NCBI GenBank assembly: GCA_016858145.1
Contig: JAEHOE010000002.1
Span: 2,108,001 to 2,172,000, forward strand
Direction of reading: 5' to 3'
Origin: Edaphochlamys debaryana
Taxonomy: Eukaryota > Chlorophyta > Chlorophyceae > Chlamydomonadales
DNA length: 64,000 nucleotides
The notes under the pieces are model-generated. The model saw nothing but the letters and a program-made list of their open reading frames with translations, was not told the DNA's origin and did not search any database. Shown one piece after another: positions 34,829 to 45,600 of this stretch. Numbering within the stretch: position 1 is the first letter of the stretch; each line of letters opens with the position of its first letter. The translations under genes and the position numbers were made by a program.

Positions 34829-36384
34829 GGCCTTCACGCACGCCTTGGTTGGCCGAAGGAATCACATGGCGCAGGGCATAGCCTCCAAGGAGAATGGCTA
34901 CCGGCATCTAGCACCACATCTAGTGGAGGGGGCTTTGACAGCACAGCGCATAGTGCAGGAGGAGGAGGTGGAGGAGAAACACGGGTTCACGCAAGCGTAG
35001 CGTCCAGATGTTGGGTGGGCGGGTCCCAGCTGTCCGTGGGACGGTGGGACGCCAACACACAGGCGACACCCCTCACAGTACTTGTGCTGTTGCCGTGCTA
35101 TTAGCGTCACGCTCTGCCCTCCTTTGATAAGGAGAAAGACCCGTCTGAAACATAGACCCAAGCCGGCCCCGCTTGCACATTCTTCTTCTGCGCGGAGCGC
35201 TCGCAGCTCCAGCAAAGCCGAGACTTATACAAGAATTATACAAGAATTATACCTTCCAGATTGCGCGCAAAGGCCAGCGAGCGGCGCAGTGCAAGCGGAG
35301 CAGGATGTATGCTCAGCGGGCTCAAGTCGTCACGCCCCAGAACCTCAACAGAGTCTTAAATCAAGGTTACGTGCATCTCAATGGCCGCCGAGGCAACCCG
35401 GCGCGCGCCTGTTAAGACCTGTACGGACGCCCCATCCGGGCCCAGCGCGCTGGTGCAAGCAGACCAGCGCGCTGGCCAGTAGTCGAAACCCTAGCCCGCC
35501 TTACCTGCGTCTTTTTAAAACGCTAAGTGACTGGTCCTCAACAGGACCAGCTGTTCCTGCGTGCACGTAGAGCATGACAATTTCAGCGAAGGGGCGTCAG
35601 GGCGGTCCGTCACACGGGAACCGCTGGACGTGGCGGGAGCCTGCTGGAGAGGTCTGCGCGGCCTCGTTGCCCCAGTGTTGCACCTCCGGCGGGCACCGAC
35701 TACTCACGCACTCCGCGCACTCTGACGCCCGCCCGTCCCGACGAAAGGGACTGGGACTGGCGGAGGGGAAGCCGCGTGGATGTCCCCGAGGGTGTCCCGT
35801 CTCCCAGAAGGACGGCAGAGACAGACGTGAGACGGTGTGAGAACCAGGTGCCCTGTGCTAACTCTGCTCGAGGTCGAAGGAAGGGCGGGGAGGGCAGGGA
35901 GGGCCTGGCAGCCAGGAGGCCGGCGGCGGCCGGCTTGCGCTGGGGTTTGGACTGCAATACCGTACCGGTATCAGGGGCTTCAAGCAGAGTTAAACGAGGG
36001 CATGCACGGCTCCAGACTCCTGGAAAGTGACGGGCGAGGCTGGTGTTCTGTGGTGACGCGTTGGCCCACCCCCGTTCGTTCCTGCCTCCCCCCGCAGGGC
36101 CCTCGCCAGGCGGAGAGCCGCTGCCCATGCCTCACGGCCCTTGCGGCGGTGGCGCCCTGCCCTTCGACTGGGTGTGAGGTTCAAGGGCTGAAAGGGCGTC
36201 AACGGGGCCTTTCCGTCCATGGGCGCTGCTGAGGCCGCCAGCAGACGGACTACACCGGCCGGGCCTCACATGAGCCGCGCTTGGCGCACGTGGTCTCTGC
36301 TGCCAGCACTTCCGGGATCCTGTGAGACCTTTCCATGGAGGATACCCTGCCCTAGCCTCGTTCCCTTACCTCGTAATCGCGGGG
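34829..36384. other. Intergenic region, no supported gene
   Basis: This is the 3' flank of the XLF-like gene. It contains a short direct repeat acaagaattat twice near 35231-35254, in a relatively AT-rich patch. I found no coding exon or RNA gene. Confidence 0.45.
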
Positions 36385-37553
36385 GTTTACGGACCTTCTG
36401 GGGCTCGGCCGAGCCCCTGCATGCCCATGCCGGCCCCCTCAGGCCCGTAAACCACCAGCGCGCTTGCTGGCCCGTAAACTGACACCAGCGCACTCGCCAA
36501 CTGACACACTAACCCCAGACGCCATTTCATTCTTCTGCTATGGGTCCCCGGCTGTTCCCTGGGCTTGATGAGACCCGGCCGCTCTCCGGTATCCCCGCGA
36601 TGCGTTTCTTCTGTCCTCGCAGGGAGGGGGACTGCAACGCACTCGAGCTGCAGGTGTGTGCCAGCGTGCTGGCGCGTTACCTGGCCTGCGCGAATTGCGT
36701 TTGGGCCGGCGCGGGCCTGCACGCCTCGGCTCGGCCTTATGCCCACAAAGGTACCGAGGTGTGTGGGGACTCACCGCGCTACTCTTTCAGGGGGGGGCAG
36801 ATCTTTCCGAATGATGCCTCATCTGGATGGTGCTTGCGGAGAGGAGCCCCAATCCGGTCTCAGAAATATAAACGGAGGTTTTTATTGCGAAGTTAAGGGG
36901 GGGCAAGTTCTCGGTCGGTCGTCGGTCGGGGGGGCCGGGTGGGTTTCGTCAAAGGGGCCGCTTGGATTTTGTTCCAGCGGCCCAGGGCACTCTCCGGCAT
37001 CGGAAAGCATGCCCTGAGCGTGTAGCAGGCATGGTCTTATGTTGGCGGGCCATTCTACCCCTTCCAGCAGTGCCCGCGGGTCGGGATATGTCGGCATGGC
37101 AACCCTTCGACGCACACGTCGCTACCCCAGGCCGTCACCCCGGTGCTCCCGAAGTCCTCCGCCACCCGCAAGCTCGCACCCCGCGCAATATATGTCCAGC
37201 ACGGTCATAGCATCAACCCTCAGTCCTCAGCTGACGGTCAATGGACGGGTCGGAGTCCAAGGCATGGTCAATGGCTCCCGGCCAACTTGGGCAGCCGACC
37301 ATGGTGTGTGCGCCCAGGGGGCCCAGCGATAGAGCACGCAGGAAGGAGCAAATAGACACAGGAACGGTTAAAATTGGAGTACAGGAAGGCCTTGTACGAC
37401 AGTGTTGTACACTGTACGGGTCGGTCGGTCGTCGGTCGGGGGGGTCCAGGGGTTTGGGGGCATGGTGTCCGTGGGTTTGGTTCCTGCCCCCCCCCTGACT
37501 CTTTCTGCGCAGGTGCCCGGCAAGCAGGAGCCTCTGCGCGTGCCCTGCCCACT
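36385..37553 (+). pseudogene. Truncated third copy of the tandem gene family (promoter, exon 1, start of exon 2)
   Basis: From about 36387 the sequence matches the 5' region of the intact gene at 42.6 kb: about 150 bp of upstream DNA, exon 1 (ATG 36540 to CAG 36653, identical through ALELQ), most of intron 1, the acceptor ctttctgcgcag and about 40 bp of exon 2 (VPGKQEPLRVPCP). Homology stops near 37551. No further exons follow, so no full product can be made. Intron 1 is interrupted by a 710-bp insertion. The partial copy lies about 6 kb upstream of the first intact paralogue in the same orientation. Confidence 0.85.
36788..37497. mobile_element. 710-bp non-autonomous hAT-like DNA element with target-site duplication
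   Basis: The ends are CAGGGGGGGGCAG (left) and its inverted form ctgcccccccccctg-type (right, nine C), flanked on both sides by actcttt (36781-36787 and 37498-37504), or an 8-bp duplication if a shared C is counted. The paralogous intron near 42880-42890 has a single uninterrupted actccttc, giving the empty site. CAGGG termini and 7-8 bp duplications fit the hAT superfamily. Internal direct repeats of tcggtcggtcgtcggtcggg occur at about 36911 and 37421. No transposase is encoded. Confidence 0.85.
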
Positions 37554-37604
37554 ATATCTCTGTTGGAGCCCGGGTAGAGGTCTTGCCGTCCAAGTTAGGG
37601 GACG

Positions 37605-37966
37605 GCGTGCTGGCTTGCAGGGGGCAAGCCCGCGAGGTTGGCTGCCAAGCCGCGGCGTTCAGCTGCCGTGCACCCCGCTCGGGTCCCTCACTGTAACCAC
37701 CGAGGACTGCCATGGAGTCACTCCACGGAAAGGGGAAGGGGGTTGCCCCGAAGGACGGTAAGGCAGCGGAACACCATGGCTACGAGCAGCGTACAACCTT
37801 CAGTGCATCCGCTGCCTTGCTGCCAACATGGGCAAACGCCATGATCTTGGCATGGGAGGCAGGGCCCAGTCCTCGGTGTTTACAATGAAGGACCCCCCTG
37901 GGGTCACAGCGCTGAACGCTGGGGCCAAGCGACCCACCTCACGGGCTTGCCCCCTGCAAGCCAGAA
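37605..37966. repeat. Long imperfect inverted repeat, ~106-bp arms
   Basis: Arm 1 (about 37611-37718) and arm 2 (about 37858-37963) are reverse complements with scattered differences. The first 21 bp (tggcttgcagggggcaagcc) match exactly, and blocks around gcgttcagc and accgaggact recur in order. The ~140-bp spacer is unique. It may be a fold-back element or hairpin RNA source. Confidence 0.8.
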
Positions 37967-38168
37967 CGCAAGTCCCTGTCATAACTTGCACTGACCACAC
38001 TCAGGTCCCACCTTAGTCCTTGGCACGCAATGACCATGCTCAGCGTGTATCGATGGCCCCTCCTCGGCCGCGCCTCCTACCAGTAACCGTTCACCGTTCA
38101 TCATGTGCTCACACTGTTGGCCGTACACCTCTCGATCCTGGCTCTCCCGACCCCACATTCACTCCCAC

Positions 38169-38361
38169 TCTGCGGCTCCCTCCCGTTTGTTATGCGCCGC
38201 AGAGGACTATGTCCCCTTTCCGCAAGGTGCACATCCCATCAAACGCCACGTGTAGCTCACCCGGTCCCCGCCCCTGCCCTGCGGCTCCCTCCCGTTTGTT
38301 ATGCGCCGCCGGGCGAAATCCCCCCCCCTGCGGCTCCCTCCCGTTTGTTATGCGCCGCAGG
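38169..38361. repeat. Three copies of a ~31-bp unit with self-complementary ends
   Basis: tgcggctccctcccgtttgt plus tatgcgccgc occurs at 38170-38202, 38279-38309 and 38328-38360. Copies 1 and 3 begin ctgcggc and end gccgcag, so each can fold into a small stem-loop. They lie 170-360 bp past the retrotransposon stop codon, in its likely 3' region. Confidence 0.9.
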
Positions 38362-38530
38362 GTGTGCCCCGCCTCCATCAAGGGGCGTCCGGGCCTGCAT
38401 ACTGCACTGATCCGTCCGCCCCGGCCGCTAGGAAAGGGTGGTCGGTTGGGACCTCATCCCAACCCCTGTGCGTGAGCCCAACCTCCGCAAAACACTGCAA
38501 ACGGCCCTCAAACTCGCCTCGTGCTAATGC

Positions 38531-40860
38531 TCAAGCCTGTGCCATCATCAAGGAGTGGTCCTGAGCGTCCCTGTGCGCATACTTGTACCTTCTGGCCCGG
38601 TCCATCGCGCATATCGCGGCCAGACACACCACGTCCCACACTCGCGCATGAATCCCGATGCCCTCTGGGGGCACAGCAAGCCACACCTCGTGTCGTTTCA
38701 CCGCCCTGCCAATACCATGACTGAGGCGCATACGAACAGCCACAGCGGCTGGACAATACCAGAAATGGTGGAGCCGATCGCCTTGCTCCATGGCCCGCCC
38801 ACACGGACACCTCGCCACGTTCTCAGTTCCTAACTGGCTCCGGTGCATGCCAAATCCCGGGAAGCCATCCATCGCCAGCCTCCACAAGGGCTCTTTATTG
38901 CCCGGATCCCACTTAATGCCCCACAATCTCGGCCAAACCGCTTTCAGACTTGCCACTGCTTCTGCTGATGCCGTGTCTGTGCCGTACGCCTCTTGAATGT
39001 AAAGTGCATGCTTCCGTGCTAGCTTAACCCGAGCCGGTCCCAATTGCAAGTGCGTGGCCAGGCTAACTGTCATCTTTGCCAAGCTGACGTCCTCCCAGCC
39101 TATGCCCCTGGCAATGTTCGCCCAAGCCTCTTCTTCCCCTGGGGCGGCCGCCTGATCGTCCACCCCCCGTGCTGCTTCGGCCCACCCGGCCGGGAGCCGG
39201 CTAATAAGCGCGCCCAGGCGCTGTCCCATGTCTAGTCCATTGCGGAGTGCTTGCGGGAGCGCTCCCACCTGCGTGCCCAAAATGCTCTGTACTACCCTTT
39301 CGGTATATGACCTGTTGATCTGGGCCCTCGCCCGTGCGAGAGCCCGGCCTATGCTGCCCTCCAGCCCGTGCATCCCTCGGATGCGCTCAAGCTCATCTAG
39401 GCAGCGGACTGCCGTGCCTACTGTCCGCAGTCCCGGAACCGCGAACAGATCTGTGAACTCGCCTTCGAGGCCCCAGCTTGGGGCGTTGTTGTCGATGTTC
39501 CCCGCGGGCAGGGCTGGGTTGCCCCAAAGCGGTGCATTGTAGACCCAGGCTCCGGCTGGCATGGGAGCAATCACTTGGGCCCGGGGCAGCAGCGCTAGCG
39601 CGCCTGCCACGCGCACCAGTGCTGGTGAGGTTGCGCGTGGGACTGTGGCCCCCAAGATGCGGAGACCGATCGACGAGGTCGGGCGCCGCATTGTCAGGAG
39701 GCAGAGCGGGTGTGCTGCTGGGTGGGTTGAGCGGAGCAGGGAGACGAGCGGCGCGGTCCACGGCGGGCGGTAGCGGAGGAGGCCGCAGGCGCCCAGAATG
39801 CCACGGACTGCCGCACTCGCGTGCCTGGCGCCAGTGTGCTCGACGAGGGGGAGCAGGCCAAAGCCGCCAACTGCCGGGGAGAGGTACATGCAGCTCGTGG
39901 GTGCTCCTGCGGGCAGTGCGTTGGGGTTGTCCCTGTATCGAGCAGGCGTCATGTTGCGGTCGGTCAGGGCCGCCACCGTGCCCACTAGGTGCTCTGTCGC
40001 CGTACGAGGGGGTAGGCCGTTGTGCTGGCAGTGGTAGAGGAGGGTGCCCAGGCCGTAGGCGGACAGGCATGAGGCAACGCCGAAGGCTGAGAGGCCCATC
40101 CTCGCGATCAGAGTCAGGCGGCTGAGGAACTTGTCCAGCAGGGGGGGAGGGAGGGGAGTGGCCGCCGTTGGTTGTGTGGAGAACGTGACGCCAAGGGTGC
40201 GTGCAGAGGCGGCGAGGTGGAGGCCGGCAACCTGCTCCGCAGCCTGGGGTCCGGGGGGGGGGATGCTGCTGGAGGGCCGGGGGCGGCGGCGTGCCGATGC
40301 GGAGGAGCTCGCACTTTCCCACGTTGAGGCGTTGGCCTGACGCTGCTGCGAAGGTGTCCATGGCGCTCATCAGGGCGGAGACGAGGGCGGTGGATCGCAG
40401 GATCTGTCCGTAGTCATCTGCATACTGGCTGGCTGTGAGGCGCGTGTTGGCTAGGGCGAACCCCAGTTCAAGTCGCTTGAGGAAGGAGAGCAGGGCTTGT
40501 CCGGGGGCCAGGTAGAGAAGGGGGGCCAGCGGGCAGCCCTGTCGTACCCCAGCTGTAACTGCCTTATAGCTGGAAAGCTGACCGTTGACCAAGGCAGCCG
40601 ATCTGGTGCCCGTGTAGATCAGTCTGACCCATCTAAGAAAGCCATCGCCAACCCCCAGAGCATCCAGGCAGGCGAGGAGGAACGGCCTGTCCACGGCCTG
40701 TCCACGGTGTGTCCACGGTGTCGTACGGGCCCAGACACAGCCTGGCAGCGTGTAGACGTCTGGGCCCCAACCCCTCAGGAAACCACTGAGCTGCGCAGCA
40801 GTCCGGGCTTGCCCGCCTTTTTTGGGAGCGGGACTTGGGGTTGGGTGTGTATGGCCGGTG
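38531..40860 (-). pseudogene. Reverse transcriptase remnant with frameshifts
   Basis: The reading frame changes at least twice. Near 40252-40261 a run of ten G (plus strand) separates the RT palm frame from the frame carrying VAGLHLAASARTLGVTFS. Near 40688-40730 a tandem tgtccacgg repetition interrupts the AYDTVDRPF-like region, adding about ten residues and shifting frame. The 3' part (40099-38531) is open for 522 codons. If the homopolymer change were a sequencing error one shift would vanish, but the 5' truncation and the tandem insertion would remain. Confidence 0.8.
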
Positions 40861-40990
40861 GGTCGCCGGTGGGTCGCGAACGGGAGGGGGCCGCGGGGGG
40901 AGGGAGGCCGCGTGGCACGAGCGGCACTGCACGTGCACCCCGTCGCGCTGCAACACGCGACGAGCCGCAAAATGTAGGCGACGAGCCTAT

Positions 40991-42486
40991 TGCAGCATGC
41001 ATGGCACGCGCGGCTCGTCGCAGGAGCTTTAGCGTGCCTCGGGAAGACGCCGCAAACGCGTCGGCAGTTCTCAAACGGGTCGCCCGCGTCGCGCGCCAGG
41101 ACCTCCCGCGGCCCCTGCTTTCCGCAAGTTGGTTCAGGGCGCACTCTGCTCCTACGCTGGGGCACCGCTTTCTACAACTTTCGCGATTCACCAACGGGGC
41201 GCTCTGCGACGCGACCGCATAGGCGTAGCCCCTGCTCCGCTCTTCGAGCGGAGGCTGGGGCAAGCCAACCGGGAGGGCAAGCCACCCTGCAGTCCCTACG
41301 CCTCGGCTCCTACGCGCCTTAGGCGGGTGCCGCCACACTGCGTGGTGCTCTTTCGCCTTGCTGCGTGCATGCTACGTGGGGGTTACGGTTTACTGGGGGC
41401 TACGCGAGTAGGCGTGGCCTCCACCCTCCAGAGGCTATACGGGGCCTCGACGGTCGATGCCGGGGCCCGGCCCGGGCTGTGTGCCGCGTTTCCAGCATTT
41501 CCAGCAGGTGCCATATCTGGGGGTGGGCGACGCGCCTCTTGACAACCCCTCTCACTCTGACTGATTCCGGAGAGCCTACCTCTTCTGGTGGCGTGACTAC
41601 CGGTAAAGTGATAGGGGCTGCCCACTCTCATATAGGAGGCCCTGAGCTGCGCCCTGGAGGAGAGATGACACCGAGCTGGATCCGCGTCCGGGCGTGTGGC
41701 ACATGGTTAATGGCTCCCCCCTTCTGGATAAGAATTAGAACCCCCCGTGTGGGAGGTCCCCCCTCCGGCCTTTCGACTCCGGCTGGAGAGCAATGGACAG
41801 GAAGGGATGACAAGGGCTGCAGCAGCGTGCAACTGCAACAGGCGTCGTGAACATGTGAACCCTCAAGGGTTGTGATGAAAGGATGGTATAAGGTCGCCAC
41901 CTTCCTCAGGAGGCGGCCATGGGCAGCAAGACGGGCTACGGCTAGCGACCTTACCCTGGCCGCCCTGGCCTTACCTGCACCTCTCACTGCCTCACATGTG
42001 TTGCCCGAGTCAGGAGGACTTCCTCGCGATCCTGCGACTGCGCTGCTTAAGCTTGGACTACTAGACTTTAAGAGCAGCGACAGCGTCAGACGAGCGACAA
42101 CCCAGGTGCGGGCCCTGGGTGGCTTCTCGCGGACCCGCAAGTCGGAAAGCCGGCTTCCACTCCACGACACAAAACACTGCAGCAACCCTCTATCGGTGCA
42201 TAACAAAAACAATCTGTACCAAAGCTGTCACGGGCCCGGCCTGGGAGGCGCTGGCGAGGGCCCAGGGCGGCCCACAATAGACTGCCCGCGCGACTGGCAG
42301 CACTCGGGGAGGCCAGGCAAAGTTCAACGTGAAGCCCAGTTGCGCCTGTTGTCATCAGACGCGCAGCTGATCGACACCAACCTTCGCCTGGCAGAGCATT
42401 AATCGCCGGGCGCGGCGTGTCCCGTGCAGCCCGCGGAGCTCTTGCAGTCGCAGTTGATGCACTTTGCAGGACTCGTTCATGCGGGG
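40991..42486. other. Repeat-derived or intergenic sequence, no supported gene
   Basis: The minus strand near 40960-41080 has a Cys-rich frame that might belong to the upstream retrotransposon, but no motif is convincing. A small stem-loop (ccgctcttcgagcgg) lies at about 41237. The rest shows no coding or RNA feature. Confidence 0.4.
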
Positions 42487-42641
42487 GGTTACGGACCTTC
42501 TGGGGCTCGGCCGAGCCCCAGCATGCCCATGCCGGCCCCCTCAGGCCCGTAAACCACCAGCGCGCTTGCTGGCCCGCAAACTGACACCAGCGCACTCGCC
42601 AACTGACACACTAACCCCAGACGCCATTTCATTCTTCTGCT
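42487..42641 (+). promoter_or_regulatory. Promoter block shared by gene copies, with 18-bp palindrome
   Basis: About 155 bp before the ATG are nearly identical to 36387-36539 before the truncated copy. Both contain the perfect palindrome ggggctcggccgagcccc (42502-42519 and 36400-36417) and repeated cccgyaaac strings. The third copy (49.3 kb) lacks this block. It may be a protein-binding site or hairpin. Confidence 0.55.
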
Positions 42642-45600
42642 ATGGGTCCCCGGCTGTTCCCTGGGCTTGATGAGACCCGGCCGCTCTCCGGTATCCCCGC
42701 GATGCGTTTCTTCTGTCCTCGCAGGGAGGGGGACTGCAACGCACTCGAGCTGCAGGTGTGCACTCTGCAGCGCGTTACCCGGCCTCCGCAAATTGCGTTT
42801 GGGCCGGCCCGGGCCTGCACGCCTCGGCTCGGCCTTGTGCCCACAAAGGTATCGAAGTATGTGGGGACTAACCGCGCTACTCCTTCTGCGCAGGTGCCCG
42901 GTAAGCAGGAGCCTCTGCGCGTGCCCTGCCCCGGTGCGGGCAGCTCGTCGTGGCCGAAGCAGAGCTTCCAAACGCTCATCATGGCAACAGAGCTCTGCGT
43001 AAGCCTTGAAGAGGTGAGATCTGAGCCGCACTCGAAAGAGTTGAGTTCAGCGCGTCTTCCCTTCTCGCTGACCTCCAGCCAGTTGACGCTGTTAACGCGA
43101 TTTCTTCATGGCTGCGCGCCTGCAAACCGCAACTTTCCCCAAGCGACCAGCGTGCAATTGTTACAGAAAAGGCGCCAGGCAGTGCCTGCCGCGTCAGGCA
43201 GTTTTGGGCTCGGCCTTGGCTGTACGTCGGTTGACGTCACGGCAGCCCCGCCGCTGAGCCCTCACCGCCCTCCACGCTGCCTCCCAGCACTTCTCGCCTT
43301 CACCCCCTTGCCCTATTGTCTCAGCTCTCGCCGGCGGCAGTGCTTCAGCTGCCTGTGACAACCGTGACAAGTACAGCCCGGCCCTTTCGTTCACCTCCTT
43401 CCCCTACGCAGTACTTCTCTCAGCTGTTCAAGGCCGATGCACCTCACTGCCTCAAGCTAGTCTTCGAGCCTCTCTGCGTCCTCATCTCCACCGGCCGGCC
43501 CGTACGTCTGGCCACAGACCCTGCCACTCTGCGCACAAGTGCCGTCGTCCAGGTTAGGAAGGGCACTCGGGGCCTCGCTGGGCCTCGACTACATACATGC
43601 AAGAACTTGGACGCCCGAAGGCTTCGTCCAATATGCGTTCGGGGTGAATGACGAAGGGCTTCACGCGCTGGTTGGCCATGGCTTGACTGGGACCTGGCTG
43701 GGCCTGGTGACCACAGGACGGGTTGGACAGGTTCTCAGTACCAGTCTTCACGGTTTTGGGCCCCAGTCATTAGTCACGGAGTTGGCAGCAATCTGTTTCA
43801 GCGGTGCTAGGGGAATATCCTGTGACCCGCCTCTGGGAACCTTGGGAGCGTGGCAGGTAACCCGCGCGTATGGTCTGACAGCCCCAGACCCCCCGTGCTG
43901 CCTGTCAGCGGACCAACTTTCAGCCTTCTGGCTTAAACGCAACATCCATCCCGGCTCTCCGCGCAGGAGCAATACGTCGTGTTCCTGCTCTTTATCTCCT
44001 ACCTGGACTGCTACATGCACGGCACGGCAGGCATGCTCTCTCGCTCGCCCGAGGTGGAGGGCATTGAGGTGCTGGTCGGCTCGCAGGGCTGGCGCCGGAG
44101 CAGCGACGTGCGGGCCTGCATTGAGCGCTGGTCCCGACAGCACGCGGCCAGAGGTTTTGAGAACGAGGCCCTGCGGGATGCCATTGAGGCAATCCTTAGC
44201 GACGGCTTCGCCCGTGACCCTTCCAACATTGCCAAGCGGGATAAGGGCGACATACGCTTCCCCTACATGTGCTCCGGCGGCCGACCCAAGGTGGGTGCAT
44301 GGCCCTCGAGTGCTGGGGCTGTGGGACAGACGGGGGCCTGCGTTGGGGCAGCAGGCGTGCGACGGGCTACCAACCTCCACCTGTGCTTGGCACCTTGGCT
44401 ACTCGCAGATCTGCGGCGAGCGCTCGTCCAAGCTGGCCGAGCTGTCGTGCATCCCGCCCTCCTGCGGCCGCAACAAGGGCTGCCGGCTGGGCTTCCAGCC
44501 CGTGAGCGACCTGCTGCAAGCCACCTACACCGTCTTCGTGAGTGCACAGCGTGCGTGCGCGCGCAAGTGCCGTGGGGAGGTGCTAATTCAGCCCCTGCTT
44601 GCACCATCAACCCCCGCCTTGGCCCGCCCACACTTTTCTGCTCACCTTCCTTGGATTTCCTTTCCACAGGAGAAGCTGGACAGCAAGACCCGCACCGCCG
44701 TCAAGCCGCTCATCGGCGACCTGCTGCTGGAGCTGGACGGCAAGGGCATGCGCGTGGAGGGCGTGCCGGAGGCCGTGCGAGCGGCCGTCGCAGCCTCTGT
44801 CATCGAGTGCGCACGTGGCTGGATCGATGCGGTAGACTACATGGACCAGTGGCGGGAGGCGGCGCAGCAGAGTGCCGTACTGGCGGGCCTGCGTGGGCCC
44901 GAGGACGCACCCGTGCTCCTGACCCCGCTGGACGCCCTGCAGCGCATGCAAGCCGCCATGGAATCGCCCGGCATCCCCCCGCCGGCGATGCCCTGGCTTG
45001 CCAAAGCGGACACCGTGCCTGCCCCGCCCGGACTCAGCTCTGCTCCGGCGCTGCCTGCCTCGGACCGAGGCACCCCGCATGAGCCAAGCCCGGGCCCAGA
45101 TGGCCTCCTCGGCCGGCCCCAGCGGCCGCCGCCATCGTCGGCAGGCGGGCCTCTGTTACGATCGCCGTTGAGGCAGAGCCCCTCGTCGGGCGGCGACGAA
45201 GAGGCGCAGCCAAGCCCGCCGGAGGCGGACGGCGCTGGAAGGCGGGAAGGCGCAGGAGCGGTGATGGGGCTCGATTGGGGCCGCGTGGAGAAGGCCGAGC
45301 AGGCGCTGCAGCTGTCCTCCTTCGGCTATCCCAAACAGGCCCCGCCGTCGTCCGACGCGCCAGGACCGGGCGGTTGGATTGGCCCGGTGCCGGGCGGCGC
45401 GGCCGAGGCTCTGGTCCCTGCGCCTCCAGTCCCAAAGCCGGTCGAAGGCGGCAATGTGTGGTCGGACGCTCTCCGAAAGATGGACTGTCCGGCACCGAGC
45501 AGGCCTCTCGGCCTGCCCCCGCCAGCTCCAACGATTCGACCCGCCGGACCCCCGTCGGCGCCCGCTCGAGCCCCCAGCATCTTTGCCGACGGCATCAGTT

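Larger units (their letters stand above)
38150..40990 (-). mobile_element. 5'-truncated, decayed non-LTR (LINE-type) retrotransposon
   Basis: The minus strand encodes the C-terminal part of a LINE polyprotein: reverse transcriptase motifs (AGVRQGCPLAP, QYADDYGQIL near 40413, LNVGKCELLRIG), a thumb and connector, and a zf-RVT-like Cys/His motif (CPCGRAMEQGDRLHHFWYC) before the stop at 38531. Upstream RT and endonuclease parts are missing. The edges are approximate because no poly(A) tail or target duplication could be fixed. Confidence 0.85.

Noticed and set aside
36901..37445. tcggtcggtcgtcggtcggg direct repeats as a CRISPR or LTR pair
   Set aside because: There are only two copies, both inside the hAT-like element, with no array or LTR-type ends; they are probably subterminal repeats.
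40960..41165. Cys-rich minus-strand frame as a zinc-finger gene
   Set aside because: Cysteine spacing fits no known finger, and the frame merges into retrotransposon debris.
42894..43552. Resemblance of exon 2-3 residues to checkpoint sliding clamps (Rad9/Hus1-like)
   Set aside because: Only a short strand-like string is similar and the following conserved exons do not fit a clamp fold.
43967..44290. Hydrophobic stretch VVFLLFISYLDC as a transmembrane helix
   Set aside because: It is only about 12 residues before a Tyr/Asp/His-containing segment, so a buried helix in a globular domain is more likely.
43554..45531. Minus-strand frames over the first tandem paralogue
   Set aside because: They are antisense to exons whose phases and conservation with the second paralogue prove plus-strand coding.
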